A DNA stretch of 64,000 bases, from assembly GCA_019915015.1 (NCBI GenBank), contig JAHBBC010000047.1, positions 86,464 through 150,463 on the forward strand. Direction: 5' to 3'. The notes under the pieces are model-generated. The model was not told where the DNA came from. It did no database searches and saw only the letters and a program-made list of their open reading frames with translations. This stretch comes from Auriscalpium vulgare (lineage: Eukaryota; Basidiomycota; Agaricomycetes; Russulales; Auriscalpiaceae). Within the stretch, counting starts at the first letter, position 1, and each line of letters begins with the position of its first letter. The translations under genes and the position numbers were made by a program. Below, piece by piece: positions 55,845 to 64,000 of this stretch.

Positions 55845-58800
55845 CTACACTTGGTCGGGGACTTCGTCTTCGTCGTCGGGTGCGTCGGGAAGGGGTGGCT
55901 CTTTGCCGTCGTCGTTGCCATGTTGTGTCGAGGCTTCTAACTCGCGTAGTCGATGAGTGTCTATGTCGACGTCCGACAAGTGGAAGGGAATCTCCTTGCG
56001 AGCGAAGTAGGGGATGACTCGAAATGTGGCGATCGGACGGTCGAGTACAGAGCCGTCCAGCTCCGCGACGATGTATGCTCCTCCCCGATTGCGGGAGACG
56101 ACGACTAGGGGTCCTAGATAGCGCGGGCGCATCTTCCGATTGAGTGACTTCTCGATCGCAGTGTGTCGGATGAGTACTAGAGCGCCTCACTTGAAGTCGA
56201 AGTTCTTGATGACATGCGAATGTTCCTTCTCGAACTTCCTAGCGTTCGCGAGTCGCTCAGCGTATACGTCCGATCGGAGAGCGGAGACTTGATCATGTCG
56301 TTTCTGCAGTGCGATTGCCCGTCGCGCGATGAGGTCTGTGGTCGAGAGAAGAGATTCGGGAGGAGGCTGAAGATACGTCGCTTCAGAGATGTCAAGGGGA
56401 ATGATCGGGTGACATCCGGTGACAGCGAAGTATGGGGAGCAGCCCATGCGCTTCCGAACCGTGATACGTTCCGACCAGAACACCGAGAAAGCGCAGCGCG
56501 CCCACTGGGTCTGGTCACCATTCGCGGCCTTGTAGAGTGCCTGCCGAACGTCATAATGAGCACGTTCGGCTATTCCGTTAGCACGAGAGTTGTAGCCTGA
56601 GATGCGAATGTGGCGTATGTGGTATTTCTTCTCAAGATGAACCAGGGCTTTGACAAAAGGACCGCCATTGTCAGTGACGACCTCCGACAGGGAACCCCAG
56701 CGACAGAGGATGCTTTGGAAGATCCAGTCCGCGATCGCGACGGCGTTCTCCTTCTTGAGTAGGGAGAACTCCGGGTAGGTCGTAAGTGAGCAGCGACCTT
56801 GGACGATATAGCGGTATCCTCCTGAGACGGGCATGTGCAGCGTGTCGACGTAGATCTTTGCGAACAAGGGAGCGGGAGTTGCGACGGTCGGAGGGATGAG
56901 GATCTGTCGCTTCTGGCGTTGTTGACAGAGGTGGCATGTGCGAACATACCACATAACGTCCGATTCATAGGACGGCCACCAGAAACGTTCTCCGACTAGG
57001 GATCGAGTCGCAAAGACTCCGCGATGTCCGACTTTGTCGTGGCAGTCGACTAGGACTTGGATACGGCGCTTGGGGTGGGGAATGAGCTTGTGCGCGCCAT
57101 CTCCTGAGCGTCGATAGAGTCGATTGCCCGTGCTGAAGAATCGGAGGGCGTATCGGACGAAAGTCGCAAATTCTTGGTCGGAAAGGTGATCTGGTCGCAC
57201 GGGATCTTCTAACCATTCGCGAACATGGACTAGTCGCTTGTCGGCTTTGATCGCTGCGTCGCTGCGTGGGACTTCGTCGTACGATAGCTCCGGCTCCTCC
57301 TCCTCACTGAGATCTTGACCGTCCGCGGTCAATGCGAACACAGCGTTGAGTCCTGGGGCGGGGAGGGAGGGAGCTTGGTCGGGTTTGACTGTGGAGCTAT
57401 GCGTGGGGACTGCGAACAAAAATCCGTACAGGTTGTCGAGCCAATTGTCGTAGTCTTCGTCGGGGGGTTCCTCTGGATCACCTGGCTGTCGGACGCAACG
57501 CGACAGTCCGTCGGGACCATGTGCGATGCCTGGGTCGTGTCGAAGGAGGAACTTGAAGACGAGGATGCCGATGATCCAGCGATTGATGCTAGCCGTCGGA
57601 ACTAAATCGGGGTTCTTGAGCATTCCTCCGATCGAGCTGGCATCGACTTCGACGATGAAGTTCCGTAGTCCGATGAGATACATGCGAAGGGCGCGAAGCG
57701 ATCGGAAGAGTCCATAGATCTCGAGCTTGGGCTGGGAGAAGCGTCGTTCGCGATCGTTGAGCGAGATCGATCCAAAACGGCTGTAGTAACGCTTCTTCGG
57801 GTTGTTCAGTTCCTCTTGGGCGAGAATGTAGCCGACGGCGATGTAGGATGTGTCGACTGCGAGTACGACTGGTGCTTGCGACTCGTAATCGATCGCTCGA
57901 AGGGCGTCCGACTTGACCAGCGCGTTTTTGAGGTACTCTTGCGCCCTGTGCTGATCGGGACCGTACTCCCACTCCGTACCCTTCCGTGTGAGCTTGGTGA
58001 GAGGCCACGCATGCTTCGCGAAGTCCTTGATGAATATCCTGCAGACTCCGACTGTGCCAAGGAAGGCGCGAACGTCGGAAAGATCCTTGAGAGGACCCCA
58101 GTTCGTGATGGCTGAGATGGTGGTCGGATCTGCGCGGCGACCTTCCGGAGTGCAGAGGTGTCGGAGGACGGTGAATTCGCGAGCGATGAGTATCGACTTG
58201 GGACCGGAGAAGGTACCGCCGGAGTAGCGCATGCGCTGGAGGATCCGATTGACGTTGGTGAGGTGCTCCCAGACGAAGCGACGAATGTCCTTGTTTTCCG
58301 GGATCATCTCGTAAGATCCATCGGAAAGTCGATAGTCGGACTTGGGGCCTTTGAGGGGGACATCGTCGATGAAGGGCACGGTGAAGGTCGGGATCTCATC
58401 CTGCAAAATGAACGTGACGTCGTCGTGGAATATGGGGACCGAGTTCGTCCACCCCATCGGAAGGGTGACTAGACGAAGTGCTCCGTAAGGCGTCTGGAAG
58501 GTCGTGAAGTCGCGGGATCGGGGGTCGATGAGTCGCTCGTCGTATCCGACGTAGAGGTCGAGAATGCCACCACAGGCACGTCCTCCGAACTGCTCTGCAA
58601 GTTGTTCTTGGATCGGAGGGACGCCGGAGTGTGCGACCGTGACAGCGTTGAGTGGCTCGAGCGAGTGGACTATACGTAGACTCTTGCCATCCTTCTTTGC
58701 GACGCAGAACCACTTCGATCGATAGGAAGAGTTCGAGGGCTCGTAGACACCTGCCGCGATCTTCCGTTTGATATGGCGCAGACGTCGTTGTAGATGCCCG

Positions 58801-59640
58801 GGGGTATGGGGATGTTGCGATCAACCCATGGGACGTGTGCGACGACGGGAATCTGGATCGGAGGGAAGTATTCGGGCTTGAAGCTGCCGCGTTCGGTGTC
58901 GTCCCATGCGAAAGCCTCGTTCTGCTTTACGATGATGTCGTGCAAGAGGTCGCGCTCGGTCGGGGTGAGGAATTCGTAGCTAGGGTTCGCGTCCATCTTG
59001 TCGTGACGTTCTTGGGTGTATCGACCGGTGGGAACGAAGGGCGGGGGATGCGTCGATAATGGTGGCATGGATGCGAGGGGGTCTCCGATGATGTTGCGCT
59101 CGATGCGAAACCCGTCAGGTAGCGTGCCAAGAACGGGTCGGACTTTGTCTGCGACGGGCTTGTACTTCTTCTTGCCAAGAAAGATGTCGACTGGATCCGG
59201 ATCGGAAGGCGAAGGCGACAATGTGGACGAGTTCAAGAAAGTGGTCGGTGGTCGCGGGGAATGTCCAAGATATTGCTGAGTGTCGTCGTCAAGATGTGGG
59301 TGTCGATAGCGCGGTTTCTGAGTCGGAGATGGCTTGCGATCGGACGACGTATACTGGTGACCAAGATTTGATTCGGGAGTCGTACGTGATTTACAAGGCT
59401 CTGCGGGACATATTTTGTTCAAGAAAGACGGGGCTGCGTACTCTGGTAAATGCGTGCGGGCTTCGGAGGCGGTAACGTAGGCAGCTTGAATCGCGGAGTC
59501 GTCGGAGGCGTCAATTGGGGTATATGCAATGATGCGCGCGTCGTCGCCATCGCCTTCGATGATCATGGCGATGGCTTCATCTTCACCTAGATCATCAAAG
59601 GTGGGAGCCGCTACGGCATGCCTTGCGAAACCGATGATGG
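55845..59640 (-). pseudogene. Gypsy pol: reverse transcriptase, RNase H, integrase (one frameshift, one TGA)
   Basis: Minus strand from about 59640. The N-terminal linker contains KVRPVLGTLPDGFRIERN and GRYTQERHDKMDAN. The frame shifts near 58775, inside the reverse transcriptase, then runs open through FIDD (near 58370, the YxDD-type catalytic motif). RNase H follows with AVDTSYIAVG (near 57850). The integrase has a zinc region (HDKVGHRG...CHLC, 57040-56930) and catalytic D, D, E in YVDTLHM (56845), TDNGGPF (56668) and NGIAERAHYD (56565). A TGA at 56187-56189 interrupts the frame, which continues open to 55845 with RYLGPLVVVSRN, the usual integrase C-terminal motif. No chromodomain was seen. 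The breaks mean this copy cannot make an uninterrupted Pol by ordinary translation. Confidence 0.85.
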
Positions 59641-61298
59641 CCTCGCGGGAAGGTCGGGATCGTCAAGATGTCGTCGGAGTTCGGGTTGCGGATGGTGACC
59701 GTCTGATCCTCGTCGCGGTAGTTGCGGACGATGCTCTCGGTGAGCACGTCGAAGGGGCGACCGAGGAGAATGTCGTAGGCAACGTCGCGGACAACGTGCA
59801 CCTGCAGGTAGAGGGTCATGTTCCCGAACTTGATCGGAACGTTGCGCGCCATGCCCAATGAGCTGGAGACCTGTCGATTGGCGCTCTGGAGACGGATCTT
59901 GACGTTGGGGGAGTAGGCGAGCTCCAGGAAATGGGCGACCTCCTCAGACATCGCGATGACTTGCGAGCCGGGGTCCAGCAGGCACTCGATCGTGGCGCGA
60001 CCGGCGACGAGACCGTCGATCGATCGGAGAGCGTGCGAGTCGCGAGCGACTGTGAGCATGTCGGGGTCGGGGCACTCGCCGGGGCCGAGATCGTTGAGGT
60101 ACATCTCGATGGGGTCGGACATGTACAGGACGCACTCCTTCGATTCGTTCGACCAGAGCTGCTCCTTGGAGGCCTTTCGGGGATCGGGGGCGTAGTTGGA
60201 GAAGACGCGCTCCTCAGCTTGCCTTATTGCGGCGGCCGGTGACACGAGCTCCTCGTCGGGGACTTCCTCCACTGTGACGCGATGATAGTTCGTGGTCGCG
60301 ACGGGTGCTGCTGCTGCCTCGTTGACTGCGCGACGTGGGGTGACTGCGTCGCGGTACTTGGCGCGGACTTCGGGAGCGAGCGACAAAAGCTCTTCCGGCG
60401 TGATGACGATCTGGGAGTCCTTCATAGCACGAGCGAAGACTTGCTCTGCGATCTCCGATCGGTGGACCGGGGGCAGGTTGCGATAATTGGGCTCGCGAAC
60501 CGCCTTGGGAGGATTGGCTGGCACTGTCTTGGGCTTCACCGGCGCATCGGTCGCATCACGTGCACCTCGAAAGGGATGCGCCGGTGCGGGCGCCGACTGA
60601 TCGGAGGACTTGGCTGGTTGATCGGAAGCCGTCGGAGCGGCCGCAGCCTGCTTGGGCTTAGCGCGACGCGTGATCTCCACACCGTCAAAGACTTGCGCGT
60701 TGGTCGAGGCAGTCCTCTCGCCGCGTAGCTGTGTGAGCTCCGCTTCAAGCGTGGCGATGCGGTCGGAAGTCGAGAGGGTGAAGACTTGGAGGGGCTCCTC
60801 CGGGATTACGCCGACGAACAGCTGTGCGGCAGCCCCTGGCTGCTCCGCTGCCTTGCGACGATGCCACTCTCTAACCCGATCGCGAAGGAAGTCGCCCGTG
60901 ATGCGACTGGGCACGAAGGTACCGTTGGGCAAGGTAACCTTTCCGTCCGCGTTCCGAGCGACTATGCCTGCCCGAATATCTTCTTCGACTGCGGGGCACG
61001 CTGAGATGCGATGATCGGAAGCTCCATCGTACAGGCATCGACCTGCCAGGCGCTGCATGTTCGCGTTGGGGACAGCCGCTGGGGCGACTGCGACTGCCGG
61101 AACTGCGACTGCGACTGGTGCCGCCGCAGCCTGTTGAGTCACGCCTGGGAGTGCGCCTCCCTGCATCAGCGTTCGGACGAACGATGCGATGATGTCCTCG
61201 GCCTTAATTGCGGGCAGAGGGGTCTGCGACTGTGGAACTGGGGCTGGCGGGTTTGCGACGATGGTCGGAGCAGTCGTAGAGGTAGCGGTGGTGGCTCC
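59595..61298 (-). pseudogene. Gypsy gag 3' part and aspartic protease
   Basis: This continues the gag frame after the TGA at 61299-61301. A zinc-knuckle-like CLYDGASDHRISAC (near 61040) has Asp where the second Cys of CCHC is expected. The protease region near 59990-59700 has CLLDPGSQV, a D-P-G-S variant of the aspartic D-T/S-G, and later DILLGRPF, the usual retropepsin C-terminal motif. The frame shifts near 59645 into pol. I treat this as decay, but a programmed shift cannot be excluded. Confidence 0.75.
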
Positions 61299-61301
61299 TC
61301 A

Positions 61302-62390
61302 GATGTCCCTCGAGACCGACTGAAGCGCGAAGCGAGCAGCGCTATTGACGTCGGCGACCTCGTAGCTGTCGCCTGGGACCACATCGGGCTTCTTGACTTG
61401 CAGTCGCGCCTCGATGCGCGGCCAAAGGTAGTCGGGGATCCCACGCGGAAAATCGCTCTTCTGCTGCATGTCGGAGTACCGATGATGCCGGATGAGGAAT
61501 CCGGAGATCGTAATGAACGATCGGTAGTAGGCAGCAAAGTCGTCGAGCGTGACCATGTACGTGCGACGCGTGTCGGAGATGAGCGATTCGAGGTCGGAAG
61601 TGGAGTAGGTGCGATCCTCATCGGCGGTGGGGTAGAGTGCCTTGATCTCGGCCTTGAACACGTCGTACGTGCCCGCGAAGCCTGGCAGAGCCTCGAAACA
61701 ATCGGCGACCTCGATCGGGACATAGCGTTGTACCCAATCTTTCTTCTGCTGGTCGGTGAGACCAGACTGTGCCGCAAGCGTCTCGAGGTCGGAAAAGAAT
61801 CGCCTGATGGATCGCGGGTTTTCTTCATCAAAAACGGGGGCGGTCTTCGAACCGCGGGGGGGCATAGGAGTAGCCATCGGAAGCGGTGCGACGGGTGGTA
61901 CGGCAGCTATGGTTGTTGCGGGAGGGGGGATATACGCGATCGGAGCTGTGACTGGTCCGACGTTAGGAGTCGGAGAGGGTGGAGTGATCGGAGTCGGAGG
62001 GTGCGATGGACGTGAAGGAGTCAATGGGGTCAAAGGTGTGAGAGCAGGCGACGGTGTTCGGAACCCGCCTGGGATGTGTGGGTGATCGAGTAGCTCGAAC
62101 GACTCGCTTCCGGAGGTACTCGGAAGGTGATTGTGAGCCGCGTCCGGGCTGGGGACTTCGTCGAAGAGATCTCCGACGAGCGTGGGGGATCCGGGGATAG
62201 CAGGTGGGGGTACGACGAAGCTTTGTCGGACTTCGTCGGCGAGAGCGGAGGAACGGGTGTGGCGTCGATTGGAGAAGGGGGAAGGCGCTGGCGCTTGCTT
62301 CGGAGGAATCCTGACTGAAACCCTCGCAGTGGGCTCCAAAAGTGATGGACACAACCAGGTAGTAGGGCGGAATGCGTAACGTAGCACCAA
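61302..62390 (-). CDS. Gypsy gag N-terminal part
   Basis: The frame is open from ATG 62390 to the TGA at 61299-61301. The first half is Pro/Thr/Ser-rich. The second half (from about 61840) is a capsid-like helical region (IRRFFSDLETLAAQSGLTD, then PIEVADCFEALPGF) as in Gypsy gag. ATG 62390 lies 48 nt inside the 5' LTR, and the next in-frame Met is far downstream in the Pro-rich region. Gag may therefore start in the U5 part of the LTR, or the true start has been lost. Confidence 0.7.
62322..62338 (-). other. Candidate primer-binding site
   Basis: Minus-strand TGGAGCCCACTGCGAGG starts 4 nt inside the 5' LTR, the place and TGG start expected for pairing with a tRNA 3' CCA end. The tRNA was not identified. 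Confidence 0.4.
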
Positions 62391-63638
62391 TCCCTAGAGC
62401 GCTGCAGAGATGTTGGTGTGTGTGCGAGCGAGCGTCAGGAGTCCCGGAGTAAGCGACGACCGTCTCCGATCAATCGTACAGCGATCCGATCGAGAGCGCA
62501 GCAGCGACGAGGCGATCGATCGACTCTCCGACCGATCGGAAAGCAAGACTTCGACGTACGACGTCGGAAGGCTGCGACGCGACTGCGATCGAGGACTCGG
62601 GCAAAGGGGCAACAACGATGGAACAAGATGAGGGCGATAAGACGGGAAGCGAGAACAAAGGCTAAGGCGACGACTGAGGCTGAGGCGCGAGAGCAGTCAA
62701 CCGATGTTGACCGCTATACGATACGACGAGGGCGAGAGTGCACGACTTGTGCTCGGAGCGATGAGGGGGGAACGTAACTTGCATTTCGCAGAGTATCCGA
62801 CGACTATTTATACGTTGCGACGAGTACAGTGCGTGTCCGATCGAGTAAGTACGGAGACATCGGAAAAGACAAAGAAAACAAGATAGCGGCGTCATATGAA
62901 ATAATACGAACAATGAGTAGAGGTCATGCGCCGGTCAGACGACGAGGAGCGAGGCGGGGAACGGTGTCGAGCGAGCGATCAGCGCTGTCAAAGGACAAAG
63001 GAGGCGGCGCGGGAAACGATCCTCTCTGTTGTCGACTGTGGGAAACAGCGTCGGGGAGCGCGGGAACGGAAAATGCGCGCCATATCGAGCGCGATAGCGG
63101 TGGTCCGATGATGTGGGCACGAGGCTGCGCCTTCCGATTGCGAACGTTCGAAGTGCACCACTCTCGACGCGGTCGCGACTGGGTCACGTGTCGATCGCAA
63201 GTCGCGTCGTGACTGCGGGGGCGTAGCGCGGGTCGTAAGGCACTAGGGCGCATCGGAGGGAAGCGGGCGAGTTGGTAGCGCTGAATCGGAGGACGTCGGG
63301 GTAGTCGGACTCGTGTGGCGGACAATGGGCAAGCGGACAATGAGCGACTGAGGCGGTACTCGGATGGCGTGAGAGCTCCGGAGCTGCGTAGCGCCGAGCG
63401 TGGCTGTCGTGCGACCAGGCTGTGCGAGTCTGATGGAAATCTGATGCGTCGTGACGGGCGTGGGAAATGCTGTGCTGGCGAGCGTGTAGCGACTGGGGGC
63501 GCGTGGTGCGAGCAGCGTGGGAGTCGGCGGGGCGTTCCAATCGTGGCGCAGGAAGGCCGAGGTCACGTGACCGAGGACTTGGTCGAAAATGCGAAAAAAC
63601 AGTCGAGATCCCCTCCCAGCGCGGGACGGGGCTTGTCA
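62343..63638 (-). repeat. 5' LTR of the Gypsy element
   Basis: 1,296 bp, TG...CA. TATA element TATAAATAG on the minus strand at 62804-62812, leaving about 430 nt of R-U5 before the interior. Only about 15-20 differences, mostly single-base indels, were noticed against 49159-50449. Confidence 0.9.
62804..62812 (-). promoter_or_regulatory. LTR TATA box
   Basis: TATAAATAG on the coding strand of the retrotransposon. It is conserved in all three LTR copies, including the CpG-decayed solo LTR (38527-38535), which supports function. Confidence 0.65.
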
Positions 63639-63642
63639 CCGC

Positions 63643-64000
63643 AAGTCATACAAGCATGGAACCAAAATCGTGGTCTGTCTTCTTTTCTCTCCCTTCCGTT
63701 TAGCTGAGCCTCATCGCCTGTCCGAGCTCATTTCCCCCCTGCTGGTCTGCTGCTAGTGCACGCTTCGTTGCATGTAGGAATGCGCGCGACTCGAGGTACG
63801 TCGTTGGCTCTGTTCGTTCTCGCTCGATGCTGACAGGGCCAAGCGCCGCCCGCAAACTACCTTCCCCATGCCATCACCAGCAATGTCTCGCTCATTGCGT
63901 CTATCTTCTCTACCTCCCTCCTTCCCCGCACGCTCCGCCGCCAATAACCTCCATGCAGGGGACATGATGTCGTTCAGGAGCCACGTCTCCTCTGCAATGC
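63643..64000. other. Right flank of the Gypsy element, possible gene fragment
   Basis: Unique sequence after the target duplication. A GTACGT...GACAG intron-like segment (63798-63838) followed by an open plus-strand stretch (ANYLPHAITSNVSLIASIF) could be part of a gene, but too little is visible to call it. Confidence 0.3.

Larger units (their letters stand above)
49159..63638 (-). mobile_element. Ty3/Gypsy LTR retrotransposon, full length, with nested insertion
   Basis: It is bounded by LTRs 49159-50449 and 62343-63638, both TG...CA on either strand, with a 4-bp target duplication CCGC. The coding order on the minus strand is gag, protease, reverse transcriptase, RNase H, integrase, which is the Gypsy order. 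The antisense gene 53441-55508 and a nested TIR element (50535-52990) lie between pol and the 3' LTR. Two in-frame TGA codons and two frameshifts break gag-pol, so this copy is probably not autonomous although its LTRs differ only by a handful of changes. Confidence 0.9.

Overview
This is a eukaryotic, almost certainly agaricomycete (basidiomycete) window. Its intact genes carry many 40-65 nt GT...AG introns, and the repeats are typical of mushroom-forming fungi: a Tnp2-type transposase, Helitron-type Rep/Pif1 helicase elements and a Ty3/Gypsy element. No bacterial operons, rRNA genes or CRISPR arrays were seen. About 58 of the 64 kb is nested mobile DNA.

Layout. (1) 1-3.5 kb: small genes of unknown function, including a divergent pair (63-1441 minus, 1617-2163 plus). 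(2) A Tnp2-type DNA transposase gene is cut into three colinear pieces (about 3650-5732, 40645-41574, 48658-48920) by two insertions of one repeat family with Helentron-like ends. (3) First insertion, element A (5733-40644): its own shell is only about 2.3 kb (5733-7380 plus 39958-40644). The rest is a second, related element, D (7381-39957, 32.6 kb), in the opposite orientation. D holds a Rep/HUH-Pif1 helicase gene that probably splices to a USP-like cysteine protease, then large intron-rich cargo genes: an acidic multi-exon gene, an intact 321-aa gene, a roughly 1,400-aa gene with a 2OG-Fe(II) dioxygenase-like H-x-D...H...R region, and a gene near the right end. An inverted copy of the A family, C (36643-39734), sits in D and itself contains an old solo LTR (37715-38953). 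(4) Second insertion, element B (41575-48657): a head-to-tail dimer of the A family whose second unit lacks the hairpin end. (5) 49159-63638: a Ty3/Gypsy retrotransposon on the minus strand with nearly identical 1.29-kb LTRs. Between pol and the 3' LTR it carries an intact seven-exon gene on the opposite strand, and a 2.46-kb TIR element that has captured host gene fragments, one DUF1769-like.

The A/B/C and D families share an end design: a CTTG terminus with a subterminal motif, an 18-nt terminal hairpin at the other end repeating that family's motif, and insertion between two A/T bases (T|T). Insertion order from nesting: Tnp2 gene, then A and B; D into A; C into D; LTR into C. The Gypsy element entered just beyond the Tnp2 coding end, and the TIR element entered the Gypsy element later.

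The most novel material is the 32.6-kb cargo-bearing Helentron-like element, the matched-end code, the rolling-circle-like dimer and the antisense spliced gene in the Gypsy element. Exon joins were made by hand and no database search was possible, so family names rest on visible motifs and recalled families.
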